From contig OZ017797.1 in NCBI GenBank assembly GCA_963969395.1, positions 1,364,001 through 1,428,000 on the forward strand: 64,000 nt of DNA, written 5' to 3'. Made by a program: the position numbers and the translations under genes. Position 1 is the stretch's first letter. Each line of letters opens with the position of its first letter. A model generated the notes under the pieces. The model was not told where the DNA came from and searched no databases. It saw only the letters and a program-made list of their open reading frames with translations. This DNA comes from Pseudoscleropodium purum. Lineage: Eukaryota; Streptophyta; Bryopsida; Hypnales; Brachytheciaceae. Below, one piece after another: positions 49,693 through 63,757 of this stretch.

Positions 49693-52600
49693 TTAGTCAG
49701 CATCCATGTCTTCTTCCTGCGCCTCCTTAGCAGCCGTCTTGGCTTCAGCCAACAAGTCAGCAGGAACCTGGTATTGACACCGACACATTATATCAATATC
49801 CACAGAAATGAAATCATATAAACAAGGAATGGGGAGATATATAATAGAGATGTGATTACTTCAGTATCCACAAAAACTTGAACTCGTGGCTGATTCGTAC
49901 AGCTATATAAATTGAATCGGGGAACGGAAACATTGAAAGATAGAAAACTCACTCGTTGATGCTCTCGGTTGGACTCGTCACAAATCCAGCTCATCTCTAA
50001 CTCAAAAGCCTTGTCCTTGGCCTCATCATGCACACCGTAAATGCTGGAAAAATACACACATTCAGATACAAAAGGTAACTTACTGTCAAATTAACACTTG
50101 ACAAACCTGGGGAACAATGTTACTGCTATACAATAAGTTGTCATAATCAAGACAACGAAATTCAGGTTCCTAAACGTAGACGAGAGTCTTGCTTCAATCG
50201 TTCCTGCATAATGTTTCCTGAATATAAGAGTACAAAAAAAATTGAATGGTTGGCTTACATTTTAGCAACTGCAATGACCCCTTCTCTGCAAGTCATCTCT
50301 GTCAGATTCAATTTTTCAATTTCACTGTAATACACCCAAAGCCAGAGCCACGGTTAATGATACTCTTAGATAGTGACAACAATCAGAAATAAAGATAGCT
50401 CTTCTGAAAAATTTCAAGCTATTGACAAACAATCTATTGCTGGAACTGAACAACAACGAAAGAAGCATACGTCTTAGCAGCTTGCCGACCCTTTCCAACT
50501 GCAGCTCCAAAATAACGCTGGATCCACGAGAATAATGGGTTCAGTTAAGATCAGACCACCAAACAAGCAACTCGCAATTTGACATTTAAAGTTATGGTAC
50601 ATTAGGAATACCAGTATAGAGCCATTCAAGAGCCTTACATAGGCAACACCCGAGGGCTCTATCATGTAGAGTTGAGGACCGTCACGATCATAACCTCCAA
50701 GGATTGCTGAAGAACCAAAGGGTCTGAACAAAGCAAACATAAACCACAGCACAGCTCGAGCACAAATTCACGAATCTGCCGCATAACATTCCAGAACAGA
50801 CACTCTAACAGCCAAATCCAAAATCAGAATCTCTGATTGCAAAGACCGGACAGAAACCAGTGATTGCACATCGGTATTAAACATGTCGCAAAATCAGTGT
50901 CCTGTTCAGTAAGTACCTGAGCCACCAATAAAGCGTGCACAGATGAGCATAGTGAGCAACACGGTCACACAACTCTCCAATAGGAACCTCCTCACCATAA
51001 AAGCTGCAACAAGAGATCCACGTCAAGGGAAATTGGAAGCACGCGGCATTCTTCAGGAGATTTTTCAAGAGTACCTTCATCCTCATGCACAGAATTCTTA
51101 GACCTCAAATTTTGATCGATTTTAAGTCAGAAATAGAAGGAGAAATCCCCATATATACAGCACGAGAGAGCCCCGGGACGAATCGGATAAGTAATGTGAA
51201 AGTTATGAAGCTTCTTGTTTTGAGGGCAATCTTAGCAATTCTTGAGAATAATGTATTGAATCTGTTTCTAAACTCAATTTTTAACAATTATATAAATAAA
51301 TAAATTGCACATGGTTTGCGCTCTACACCATTCTCACTATTGAAATTAGTGTGTTTGAATTCCATTTTAGAGCTACCAAAAATATAGTTATCCTTCTATC
51401 TCACATCTATTTTGACTTAACAAGTTTTTAAAGAATGAAAATTATAGAGTTTTAAAAAAACAAAACAGTCTGTAGTACTACACAAAAATTTTAAGTTAAA
51501 GAAGACTCAAAGCCCTATAATCATGTTAGGAGCAAAAGAAACTTCTTCTCATCACTTTAAAAAAAGCTTATACCTTTAGATCAATACAGTCAAAGTTTTT
51601 GAAATTTCTTCCACACATTCTCATATGAGTCTAGTGCAAGATCCTATGGTTGGATACGCAAAAGAAACAAATGCTTAAAATATTTGTTGTTTGCATTGAA
51701 AATGACAGTTTCGAGTGGTTTTTGATGAAAAAAAAGGTCTTGAGGCTTCCGGGGGATAAGAAAAGTACCTCCGATAATTGGAGGCTTCAGTGCGAGCTTT
51801 CGAAACTATCTGCCTACCATCAGATGCCAAACCTGCCATTGCCTGCGCATGCACATAACCCAGATGCTTCATCAAGACTTAACAACCCGTGGGTACAATA
51901 TAAAATCACCCAAATATATAATGTGATCTACTCTTTTGTGTATTTAACACGTGAAGAACATTTAGGCCAAAAATTGGTCAATGGATGACTTCATTGTTCA
52001 CTGTAGAAACAAAGAATGTATCTATTGGTGCAATAATCGGAGCAGTTTTGATGACTACTTTGGTCATGGGGACCACATCTTTTAAAGGGTTAAGAACAAA
52101 GTACCATGGAGTGACCTATGAACCAAAACGATGTAGATACTCTAGCAAAGTTCAAATATAAGACCTTAGCAAGGCTTGTTTTTACTTTTTGAGAAATTAT
52201 TGAGAAATTATTGGAATGGTAATCACCTAAAATTTGGTGATGCATTGTATTTCTACATTCATCCATCTTTGGACAAAAAAAATTTCAATTACACTTATGC
52301 ACTTTTTCATCCAAATTTGGTGACTTCATCCACATTAAATAAATAGTAATGAAATTTTTTTTTTTTGAAGAGAGAGTACTTTTATTTGGCAAAAAGTAGA
52401 GATTTATTTCAAAATGCTGCAATCTGGCTCCATGATACCATAAAAAAAAAGGAGGTGGACCTTAGCGAACATACCATGCCAGCATGACGGTCTACAGCAT
52501 GAATTCTGCGGTTGGAACCCTCCAGTAACATTTTGGAGGAGATTAGCTTCTCGACTCCCTGTAGCAAGAGAGTCATGCGTAAACTCAATTACATGAATCC

Positions 52601-53484
52601 TCATAAGGACAATTTCCAAAACTCACAGATGAGATCGAACTCAACACGCTGAACAAAATTCAAACACTAGGAAATCAATGAAGTTAATCTCTACACAAAA
52701 ACAAGACGAGCAATTCAGTTTGAGGCATGCAATACCAAGACAACACCATCCTTGCACTTAATGCCCACGACAGTCCTGCACAGCAGCAGCAGTACTATTG
52801 TTTTAGTAAGTCTTCCCAGATGAAATCACTTGATCGGACTGGGATCCACAAACCTCTAATTCACATATCAAACCTCCAACAGAGCGGCTCTTTTCTAAAA
52901 TTCTCTACCGCAGTGGTGCAACCCTGATCCTGATCACTCCTAACCCAAATTTCCTTTTAGGTCGCAGCACGACTACTTAAGGAACCTGTGCGAAATGGAT
53001 GCCATGATCTCTCATCAAAATATATGGAAGTTCAGTTGAGGGATTTAGGTCAACATACGAACTGTGAGCAATAAAATTCAACCACCTTCTTCCGCAACAG
53101 TCAAAACAAAGCTCAAAATACTATCACACGACAGCACCAGAAGTCTAATTTGCATGAAATTGAAGAACATACCCGCTATTGTCGACCGCTTTGGAGGCGT
53201 ACTCGACTTGGAATACTCGCCCATCCGGTGAGAAGGTAGTCACCGACAAATCATACTGCCATTCATTAACCTCCCTTCCCTTTGTCAGCTTCTTTTTCTC
53301 GATCACACTTCCAAATATAACAAGAAATCAAATAACAAACTTCGCCAGAGCTCATTCATGCATATGGTAATGCTCATAATTCCCGGAATCATTCAAAATG
53401 CGTTGAACATATTGAAGATCCCGTTCACAAGGCAGGTCTGAAACTAGGGATTTGGTAGCCTACCCCTGTTCCAATGCTGGTCAT
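49693..53484 (-). CDS. PAG1: 20S proteasome subunit alpha type-3 (alpha7/PAG1), 11 exons, 250 aa
   Basis: Structural alpha-ring subunit of the 20S proteasome. Exons: 53484-53464, 53255-53173, 52775-52736, 52558-52475, 51842-51769, 51003-50917, 50723-50639, 50517-50471, 50324-50259, 50043-49953, 49767-49693. All borders are GT..AG and all phases agree, giving 753 nt (250 aa plus stop). The start [27 protein letters not shown] is the alpha-subunit N-terminal signature. Family blocks follow: [71 protein letters not shown], and an acidic end QEEDMDAD. Length and sequence match plant PAG1 (about 249 aa). Exon 1 codes for only seven residues. A 17-codon upstream ORF starts at about 53912. Confidence 0.97.
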
Positions 53485-54220
53485 GGCTGCTGTTTTCCTT
53501 GCAAATCCCCCTCCTTAATTTTCAAAGACCTGGAAGTCCACACACACGAGCAATTACACGAAAATCCTACCAAAGAGAAAACAAAAGAAGTGCGCCATAT
53601 AACGAATTGCACAGAAACAAAGCTCAGATCGAAAAGATGAAAGACGAAACTAAAATTAAATCAGTCAAAGACTTCACAAACCTACTCAAAAAAACCAAAG
53701 AAAAAAACAGGGTACCAAACATTACCTGTGCAATAAAGCACATACCCACAACCGCCTCAACAAAGCGCACAGAAATCGGGTGCATCAGTTGGAGGTCGTC
53801 GAGGATCAGCAACAAGCTCAAGAAAGAGCAGCCGGGCTTGGAGAACAAGCAAAAAGTTACAAGCACAAGGCAGTGATCAAACCTTGACGATCAACTGTGG
53901 GAAGTCCCATTGTAACTGTTTTTGTTGGATGACATTCGTTGAAACTGATGGCTATGTGGATGAGAAAGTTTGCTCCACGGCGGTTTCTCTTTAATGTCAC
54001 AGGCGCACAAAATATAAATTACTGTATGGAGTTTTGTGACATGGTGATAATGTTTAGGGAGACATGGTCATACTCTTTCCCCTCACCCATTTGCACATGG
54101 AAGACCTAAACTCTAAAAAATGAATTTCAGCAATTTCAGCAATTACAAGATAATAAAATGCATGTGCATTTTTTTATGGTACTTTGGCACTCAAAATATT
54201 AGAATCAATAGAATTAATCG
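53485..54220 (-). promoter_or_regulatory. Leader and promoter region of the proteasome alpha-3 gene
   Basis: Contains the 5' leader of the gene and, further upstream, mixed-composition sequence before AT-rich DNA resumes at about 54000. I could not place a TATA box or the transcription start. Reading frames at 53452-53876 (+) lie antisense and lack support. Confidence 0.4.
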
Positions 54221-54523
54221 TAAAGGACCCCCCAATTTGAAACAAGGGTGTCAAAGAAAAATATAAATAAGAATAGTATAAAAGAAACACAACATCAAAG
54301 TCTACCAAACCTTAGTTTTGGTAAAGGAACCCCCAATTTGAAACAAGGGTGTCAAAGAAAAATATAAATAAGAATAGTATAAAAGAAACACAACATCAAA
54401 GTCTACCAAACCTTAGTTTTGGTAAAGGAACCCCCAATTTGAAACAAGGGTGTCAAAGAAAAATATAAATAAGAATAGTATAAAAGAAACATAACACCAA
54501 AATCCATTAAACTTTAGTTTTGG
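54221..54523. repeat. 101-bp tandem repeat, three copies
   Basis: Copies start at 54221, 54322 and 54423 (each TAAAGGA followed by CCCCCAATTTGAAACAAGGG). Copies 1 and 2 differ at about one position; copy 3 diverges in its last 40 bp. It lies about 740 bp upstream of the proteasome start codon. Confidence 0.95.
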
Positions 54524-54529
54524 TGCTCA

Positions 54530-57500
54530 AGGAGTTTGGTCCCATATTTTTCCCAATTCAAGTTTGGCTCTTGGTCCCACATTGTGCACACTTTACAATT
54601 AACTCGAATAATTAAAATGTATTGATTAGTACTAACAAGTTGAACTTTCTAGGAAGAACTTATTGAATCAATCCATTCTTCTAAAAACTATGCATATTAC
54701 CAATAGTTTGTTAAACAATAAATATTTAGAAGTGAAGATTATTTTATTTCAATTATCTTAAAAATTAATAAAATTTCAAAATATTACAATATTTATAAAT
54801 TTAAGATTATTAAACTTCAATGGCAAAATGTTCAATAAGTTATTGCTTTAATTACTTGTTGAAAAAAACTATTTTATTTTTTAATTTATCAAAATCACTT
54901 ATAATACAGAAAATAGAAAATTAATTAATTCTAGATATTTTAGAAGTTCTTTCATTAATCATTTATAAAATAATCTCAACTGTAAATTAGAATTTTGTCA
55001 ACCACCGGTTATTTGTATCGCCGCTATTTGTACACAAATATGTTTTGATCATTAGAAAACTGGTCAAGTCTACTCCATTCCCTGTAAAACATTTGTATTA
55101 TTGGTAGTTGAGCCAGCAATAAAAATTTAGTAATAAAGATTATATATCATTTCAATTAACTGAAAAGATAATAAAATTTAAAATTATCTCATATTTACAA
55201 ATTTAATAAAATAAATGAATTGAGTAACTCCTAAAGGACCAAACAACATTTTTTGGCAATATAGAGAATTTCATCAACTCACTAAGAACACAATTTTCCT
55301 TTTTTTTCTTTGAAATTTTTATACAACATGTAATCAAGGAGTAGCTTTAAGATTGAATAGTTTTCATAACTATTGACTACATGTTTAAAAAGTAACCTAG
55401 GCACCTTAAGCAGCTAAGAAAAAACACTATTTCAAGAAATGATAATTTGAAATTAATTTATTTCTAGATTTACATATACATGAAAAGCTTTGAACCATTC
55501 CATTTTCATTTATTTCATGAGATGAAATTCATGAGGAATTTTAGTTTGAAGGAAGTTATGGAATCTCTATTCTGAAATAAACTTTGAAGTCTTTTATTTA
55601 ACTTAATTTCCAATATTCTTGAAAAAAATTTGTGGATGTGGAGTGTTTATTACAAAATTACAACATCGATACTTTAAGATAGATTGTTTGTTTTATTTGT
55701 TTTGTTTGTTATATTGAGATCTCCCGAATTCATTAGAAGATTTATGGGGCCTTTGGATGCTTGTGAGTTATCATAGCCTTCAAACGCAAGAAACAGGTTC
55801 GATGTAGTGGTTTGACGTGGCCGAGCCCTGCCACATCATTGACCATTTTTTTATTTTTTTTATTTTCTTTTGCATTTGGAGACTAAAAAATTTATTTATT
55901 TATTTATTATGAAAAAGAAAATTTTGACAGTGGGCCGTTCCCCTCGTTGTAGGGAACAGCTACGGGGGAACAAGCCCGAAACAAGCCTCTGGACCCCCCC
56001 AAACTCTTCTAATGGTGCATCCCTTAGTCACTCTCTTGGTATTGTTAGAAAGCTCTCGACAAAGAGGGGTGCACAAGCTTTGTTTCATGGTGTTTGGACC
56101 TATGGCATGAAAATTATTGAATTTTGAAATTTTTATCAATTAAAAAATTAGAAAATTACTTTTACTTTTATTTTGATTGTGGCATCAATATAGGACACAC
56201 TCAAGTTGTTTAATACAACAATACATTTGTTGGAATTGGAATTTTTCAATTGCATAACTAAATTCTCAACAATTTAGTATTTTAAATTATTTTCTTATTC
56301 TTTCTAATTACTAATTTTTCATGTATGAACATGAAATATATTTTTGAAAAATTATATATTTTTTTTCAAATTACTTCTTCAATATATTATTGTATAGAAA
56401 GTTGTAAGTTGGAGGATCTATATATTTTTAGAAAAAATGTTTGGAAGATGGAATCTAACCATTTCGAAAGAATCGAAAACACTTCTTTTTGAAATCCAAA
56501 CATCATGATCTTACAATTGGTAAGCTTTTCTATTTAAAATTTTAGAAGGGTGTACTCTATCAAGCTAACTAAAAGATCTTACAATTCGATTTGTTAAATA
56601 AATAAATATATATATATATAAAGATTTTAGCCTTGCTTTGGAAACTAATATTTTGAAGCAATTTTGGGTCTCTAAACATGAAAAAACTTTAAGGGTTAAT
56701 TTTCAAATTAGAACATAGAAATTTAGAAATTTCATTAAATACAACCTTCAATTTTACAATTTCATTTATTTATCAATTGAGTATTTACAAACATAAATTC
56801 TAAAAATTCTAAAACTGTAGATTTGTAGATTTGAAAATTTGAAAATTTCAGGGTTTCAAGATTTTATATCTTCAACAATTCAAAATTTTATAATTATAAT
56901 TTATAAATTGATCATAATTGTTTAAAGAGAGAATAAATAGAACCCTTATGTAGCATCAATACTAATCCTTCTATCTATACAAGATGTGCTATTTTTTGGC
57001 ATCATCATGTTTGCAATGATTCTTGATATCATTGGTAGCTTAGTCAAATATAAAGTATTCAATAGAAAATCTATTTCATTTTATGACTTGCAATTTATTT
57101 ATTTTTAGATTCACAAATTCACAAATTTCAAAACTTTATAATTTTAAATAATTGGAAGTCATTAATAGTCATATGAAGAACATTGAAGCCTATGTGTTGA
57201 AATAACAATATACTGGTAACCTTCTCCTAAAGTCTCAAGGTTTCCTTCTATCAAAAAACACTCAAAACCTCTATTTCTAGTTTAAAGAATAAAACATTTA
57301 AAAATGACATTTTTTGCTTATCTAACCATAAGATTTTTCACTAAGCTAGCATGTGAATGTATCAAAAAAATTTCAAAAACTTTGACTAGATACATTGCAA
57401 AATAAATGTGTTCAAAGTGAAGAAAACATGTTTTTTTGCACCATGGCAAACTAGTTTTTGAAACATTGAATCCTCTACTTAAAAATTTTGCAATGAATAT

Positions 57501-59700
57501 TTTGAGTTAAAATTTTTTTATTATAAAAAATTGAGTTGATATTCTACAATAAAATTATTTTCTTTTAAATTGTATTTTTCATTCTTTGAAAAATTGTTAA
57601 ATATAAGTAGATATGAATACAAGATAGTCAAAAGGAAAAACTAAATCATTAATAGCTCTTAGATTGTGAGATTTAAAAAAAATCAAAGTTAACTGTATGG
57701 AATTTTTTGTTTGAAAGAGTGTGAAAATTGAGGTCAAAAACGAATCATGTAAGTTATTTTTTTAGAAGATGTTCAAAAACTTTCATATCACTAATCCAAA
57801 TGGAATGAATTAAAACATTCTATGTAGACAAAAACATAGTCTATGAGAGTTAAAAAGAAAATTAATTTCAAGTTTTTGTGGAAATCTTTTGCTTCCCATT
57901 GAGTTGAAATTTGGGCATATTGTAGCCTAACTTTTGCTCCTAGCTTGCACCAATTGAAATAAAATTTACATTCCATAAAACCTTGTAAGTTTTTTCTATC
58001 TCATGAAAGAGTTTCAAAGACTTTTGCCAAATTTTTTGTTCAGAAGATTTTATCCAAAATCTTTTTTATCCTATGTAGGAACAATAAGACTTTAGAGGCT
58101 ATCCATTCCAAACATGTAAAAATTCATAATTTGGGGGTCTGAGGTTCATGATTATAATATTTTATGCCTCCTTGCAAAACTCAACTCGGACCCCTTCTTT
58201 CTCTTTGTCTCTAGGTCACCAACTTTTGTTGTATCATGTAGTTGGGCCAATTTAAAGTATGTCTTTTCATTGTTTCTAGTAAATTTTTACTTGAAAATTT
58301 TCTTAAAAGTCATTACTCATAGTATTACTACTAGCACTTTATTTAAAAACTCAAATAAAACACACTATCTTGAGGTAGTGTTTGGATGCACATAGTATGA
58401 TATATTTATAAAGTTCTCCCAAGTAAATAAACAATATAAAAATCTCTAGAAGTTAAATTGGTTAAATTTTACAAACCCTAAACTCATAGCAAAAAGAATA
58501 TTGTAAAAGTCACTTATATTAAATTCACAATTGAATTGAGAAGGAAATTAGAATTCTAAACTTGAGATTAGAATTTTCAACAATAAAAATTGATTTTGTG
58601 CAATGCTAAATCCAATTCAACCACTCTTCTAAATTACACCTTCTTCATATCATATGGACTATGCATTTCCAAAATTTGAACTATTGTATTTAGTAATCAA
58701 AATTAGAAAAAAGTGTTTTTTAAAATAGGTATTAATATTTTAGAAAAATTAGTTACTCCTTTAAAACAATTCTTTGGTGAAAATGCAAAATATTTTAAGC
58801 ATCATTTTCCAAATTTTGATTAATTTTTGTCAATAAATATTGACCCTCACCCTATTGGATAATGTACATAAATATGTCAAGGGTTGGTAGGCTTTTCAAG
58901 TTTATTAAATTTCTCCAATTTTGTAAAGATATCTTATAAATTGCAACTATAAATAATTCCAATGATGACATTTGAGTCAGAATTGGTTTAGTTAATTTTT
59001 GAAGTGACCTTTGGGATTTCTGTATTGATATATATAGTAGGAGGTCCTGAAATGGAGCATTTAAGGAGAAAATTAGGTCTATAGAGCAAAGGATCTCACC
59101 AATGATTTTTTTTGGGTAGATAGACAAGTGGAATAGAAATAAATAGCAACTGAATTTGTAATTTTCCGACTTAAAATGAATTAGTTATGATTTTTCAAAG
59201 CGAACAATGCATAGGTGGCTATTTCTGGTCATAGACCTCAACAAGGATGAATTGACATGAAGCTCTAAAAAAAGTAGAGTAATCCCAAAATAGACTAGCA
59301 GAGCTCCAAATGCATGCACAGAGTTTCTTAAATGGAGCAAGGTAAGTGTTTGCCTCCTATTTTAGTTATTGTAGCTGGAGTCACACTTCTGTAATTGAAA
59401 TAATGCAATCCATTTAAGCAACCAAATGCTCATTTTATGCATGGCTCTATGTGCGGTTCTTAATGATCACTCCATTTTAGGACCTCCTAGCATATAGGGT
59501 GCACTTTGTAACTTTTGTGACGCTTCTTCCAATTTTTTTTTCTGCAAACTTATAACAGTAAAACCCTGGTGAATTGCAAGCTTATTTGCTGTTGTCATCC
59601 ACACATTATCATCCACGTCCATCCCGCGGCGGTCGACAAACGCGAGGGAAATGCCAAGTGTGCACGAAACAGGTGTCGCAACTGCGAAGCATCGATCCCC
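54530..59700. repeat. AT-rich intergenic DNA built of old dispersed repeats
   Basis: 55200-56700 corresponds to 26540-27430, and 57160-58100 to 36420-37450, as described for those blocks. A MITE sits at 55731-56014. From about 58800 to 59700 composition becomes more mixed towards the promoter of the MA3 gene. No coding sequence supported. Confidence 0.55.
55731..56014. mobile_element. MITE, CATTAG-terminus family, copy 3
   Basis: 284 bp, in the opposite orientation to the copy at 38284. Ends CATTAGAAGATTTATGGGG (left) and CATTAGAAGAGTTTGGGGG (right, on the minus strand). It carries the reverse complements of the same interior blocks (TGACGTGGCC, CCCTGCCACATCATTGA, TTGCATTTGGAGACTAAA). It interrupts a dispersed repeat that is uninterrupted at 26980-27000. 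Confidence 0.78.
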
Positions 59701-59783
59701 CTGCAGCTTTAGGGTTAACGGATAAGTGTCCAAGGCCCGCCACAGCCGGCCTCAGATGACTCAGCCCCGTCTATCTCCCCTCC

Positions 59784-59885
59784 AAACCCTAACTGCTGAC
59801 ATCCTCAAGGGAGCAATTCCGCCAATTCACCATCGCCGGCGCGACATTGCCCAATTGTTGCCCCAATTGTTGCCCGAATTGTTGC
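59784..59885 (+). promoter_or_regulatory. Telo-box and 12-bp repeats at the 5' end of the MA3 gene
   Basis: AAACCCTAA (59784-59792) is a plant telo-box, frequent at genes of the translation machinery. It is followed within the likely first non-coding exon by three copies of a 12-bp unit, CCCAATTGTTGC (about 59850-59885). Confidence 0.5.
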
Positions 59886-59914
59886 CTCCCAACGCCGACT
59901 TCGGCTTCACGCAC

Positions 59915-61346
59915 GTGAGTCTGCGCTTCTCCTTTCTGTTTGTCATGGATTGGACCCGGCATTGCCGTATTGCTGCACCCAATGCCGGTGGCTTTCAGGG
60001 TTTGGGATTCTGGACTGGGGTTGAGGGTTTCACGATTGTTGGAGGGGCCTAGTCCTTGTTGCGATGAATTTTGTGTGCGTTTGTCTGCTGGACGGGGTTG
60101 GTGTGGGTTCAGTTTAGAGGGTGTTGCCTAGGGAGTGGTCTTGATTCAGGATTGGAGCTCTGGTTTGAGCTTAATGGTTGGTGGGATGGGATTGTAACGA
60201 TGATCGGTGGGTCTCTGTGGTGCGACATTGTTGTCGCGTTTTCTTGGATCCGATGTGACGGATCGTGCAATGGGAGGGTTTGCGAGATGCATGGGAGGAG
60301 AAACATGGTCACTCGATTGGGTGGCTCTGATGATACGCGTCATGGTGGCTAAGGGATAATTTTTGGGGATACGACGTTCGTTTCTATATTGTTCTGCAGA
60401 GAACCATCGACATAATGAATGCCCGATTCTTTAAACCCTGTGTGGTGAGTGTGGGAATGTACCATGCGGTTCTGTGCTTAGTAGTATTGGGGTGGATACG
60501 CTCTGTACAGGTATTACGAAAAGTTTCAGCTAGGGTCCAGTCTAAATTCATCCTCTTCAAGCTATTTTTCACCGGTGAAGATCAAATGATTCGCAGTCTA
60601 CGTGAAAGATTTTGGGGTTTAGGGGACTTCTTCTGATCTTGTGACCTTTTGACCCACAGGCTCATATTGGGCCGTATGTTTTTAAAGCAGTTTTCAATGA
60701 ATCGCATGGGGACTTTGTAAAGTCTAAATTTTCTTTTTCTATGACCAACACATGTGGTGTTCGTCATTGATTTTGATGACCAATACTTGACACGATTATT
60801 AACATTGGACGGTAATCATTCGAATGGTACATTTGCTAACTGAGAATCTTTGGTCCTTTAGGGGATTAAACTGACTTGTATTGGTTTGTAGCTTATTTTC
60901 TTATTGGAGTAACAATTTCTTAGTTACCATGCATGCGTCCCAGGAGTCTGATCGCAATACCCATTGTCTTTCAGTTGGATATCACATACGGCAAGTGGTA
61001 TAATCGTTTTATTTAACTTAAGTACTAGTATAAACTTCCCCACCTGTCCATGGCTTCGCGACTGCTGCTAATATTTTAACCGTTAGCTTACTCAAGGAAA
61101 TATTTCCCGAGTAGTTGCCTGTAACTATTTCCGATGAAATTTAACGAGAAAGTACACTCAATCCTGTGTAGTTTTGACGATCATACTTCATGATCTTCTG
61201 AAATAGTGGTATTAATTCTTGGGTACATGATTGTACGTATGCACTTGTGTAACTGAATGAATGTGTACTTTGGTACTTGTCACGTTTTTAAACATTAAGA
61301 ACTTCAGCCATGCAGATATCTTACCCTCTCCGTTTTCTTTCTCCAG
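59915..61346 (+). other. Intron in the 5' UTR of the MA3 gene
   Basis: Begins with a consensus donor (CGCAC|GTGAGT at 59915) after a GC-rich leader and ends with CTCCAG at 61346, 80 nt before the start codon. Reading frames inside it lack support. The intron is inferred from splice consensus only. Confidence 0.55.
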
Positions 61347-61426
61347 ATTGGTGAAGACAGGGGAAGCAGCATTTGCAAGATATTCTTCATTGAGGTCAGT
61401 GATCTACTTCTGATAGGTATCAGAAA

Positions 61427-63757
61427 ATGTCGGCGGCATCTGGATTTCTCACCGATGAGCAGCGGAAGTTGATGAGGTCAGTGTCTCATGGACGAGATTC
61501 CATTCTGGAGGAGAAAAAGTTCATGAGAACAGCATCTCATGGGCATCATCACGCAGTGCCAGACCTTGCTGGGTCCCCGGACAAACAAGAAAGATCTATT
61601 GCAAAGCTCGTATCGGTTGGCAGTGGAGAATCCAAGAAGGAGCGACATTCCCATTCTGGAAAGAATGGTAGACCCAAGAAATGTAATCTCATGCATTATG
61701 GCTTGCTTTTCTGGTGGCCGGCAAGTTATACATTCAAGTTTTCTGTTAGGAGTTAAGATGTTCTCCGTACTCAACCTATAATCGCTGGGGGCCTGATCGC
61801 GTGTTCTACACTAGCCCCTATCACCAAGAGCAACTCATCTGTTCATACACTAGGTTGAACTTATTAGCAAATGATGTAAACATGACTTCGCTTAAATTTT
61901 ATGTTCGCTTATCTCTGAATGAAAATGAGGTTGATTATTGTCACTTAATAAGGTTCAGCAACGTTCCACTTTGAACGATTGCATAAGAATATCATTCATA
62001 GTGTTAAACATTGATCTCAAGAGAGTTTGGCTCTTGTCTCCTCTGCCCTGCAGCTATATCCCTAGAATTACACTCCTTCATGATGAAATGCTAAAATGAC
62101 GTAAGTAGTAATCTATACATTACTCAACTCACTGTTTCTTCCTTTGATGCTGCAGCTGGTGGTGGGGGTAAGGGGACTTGGGGGAAGCTTCTTACCGCTG
62201 ATGGTCAGCTTGAAGTGGATCGGAACGATCCTAATTATGACAGTGGAGAGGTATGCAGTTTATTTCTTACTACTGCGGTGGAAACATCTGTATCGTCGTG
62301 TTTCTTTTGTTTTATCTTGTCTATGAATGGCCGTTGCAATGGTGTTTCAGCACGGTGGAAGTATTTTTTTGAGTTGTGGCCACTAACTATTCTTTTGAAG
62401 CCATTCACTTCTATCCTTTAATGTATGATGTGGTGATCGTTTTCAGGAGCCCTACAAACTGGTGGGCGCACCTGTGTTACAGTCTTTGGAAGAATATAAA
62501 GGTAAGGTGGTAAGCCTCATCGAAGAGTATTTCGTGTCAGGTGACGTGGCAAGTATGGCAACGGATTTGGGTAACCTTGGGTCTCCCAATTACCACCATC
62601 ACTTTGTGAAGAAACTCATTTCAGCGGCTATGGATCACCATGATAAGGAGAAAGAGATGGCATCTGTCCTGCTCTCAGCCCTTTATGCTGATGTTATAGA
62701 ACCCGAGCAGCTAGCCAAAGGTTTTGCGAATCTCTTAGAGTCCGTGGATGACCTTGTCTTGGATATCCCAGAGGCTGTTGAGATTCTGGCCATCTTTCTT
62801 GCCCGAGCTGTGGTAGATGACATTCTACCTCCAGTATTCCTGTCGAAAACGCAGAAGGTGTTGCCCGAGGGTTGTCAGGGACTTGCCGTGATTCAAGTGA
62901 CAGAAAAGAGCTATTTATCTGCTCCTCACCACGCAGAAGTAATTGAACGTAAGTGGGGTGGTAGCACCCACACCACAGTTGCTGAAGTGCAGGCTAAGAT
63001 TGTTTCACTTCTGAAGGAGTACGTGGAAAGTGGGGATAAAGCTGAGGCGTGCCGATGCATCCGGGAATTGAACGTGCCCTTCTTCCATCATGAAGTTGTG
63101 AAGAAGGCACTGGTATTGGCTATGGAGGAAAGGGCAGCTGAAGGAAAGATTTGGTCACTACTTCAAGAGAGTGCGGAGGAGGGCCTCATCACCTCTAGTC
63201 AAATGTCGAAAGGCTTTACCAGGCTTTCTGATTCTATTCATGATCTTGCACTTGACATTCCCCAAGCCAAGGAGAAGATGGAGTTGTTCACAACAAAGTT
63301 AGTGTCCCATTTTAACTGAGAATCTTCCTTTTTCTCAGGACTTGAACTCTTTCTCCTTGCTCTAGATTCTGGTTCGTCTTTTAAACGATACACCTAACCA
63401 TAGTACTTGAAATTCACTCCTTAGAGTTTGACAGAGAGCACTGTCACTTGATATGTGAGTTATTGTCTAACGTTGATGTTGTCTAATGGCTCATGTTGTA
63501 TTATATATGCTTTGCCGCAGGGCTGCTGAGGAGGGTTGGGTCAGCGCTCCTTTTTCACGGGCAGTGGTATCAGAACTTGCTGCAGGCTCTATGGAGTCAC
63601 AGGAAGTTCGTGCTTTCAAGGCCAAGGCTTCTAATATTATTCAAGAATATTTCCTGTCAGATGACATTGGCGAAGTGATTACAAGCTTGGAGGATCTTGC
63701 AGCTCCTGATTACCATGCAGCTTTTGTCAAGAGGCTGATTACGCTGGCTATGGACAG
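61427..63757 (+). CDS. MA3-domain translation regulatory factor (MRF type), partial, runs off window
   Basis: Coding exons 61427-61667, 62156-62250, 62447-63297 and 63521-63757 chain in phase to 474 codons; the last ends at a GTTTGT donor and the next exon lies beyond the window. The N terminus MSAASGFLTDEQRKLM, the linker GGGGKGTWGKLL and VDRNDPNYDSGE are MRF hallmarks. MA3 repeat 1 spans about residues 127-248 (EEYFVSGD..., EKEMASVLLSALYADVI, FLARAVVDDILPP), repeat 2 about 290-395 (LLKEYVESGDKAEACRCIRE), and repeat 3 begins at about 425 (NIIQEYFLSDD). MA3 repeats bind eIF4A and ribosomes; Arabidopsis MRFs are TOR-S6K-linked translation regulators in energy deficiency. Two RxxS sites (RSVS, RTAS) lie in the first 40 residues. 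The full family has four MA3 repeats, so about a third is missing here. Confidence 0.95.

Noticed and set aside
59467..60352. Several 60-108 codon frames around the 5' end of the MA3 gene
   Set aside because: They overlap the inferred leader and 5' UTR intron and carry no domain.
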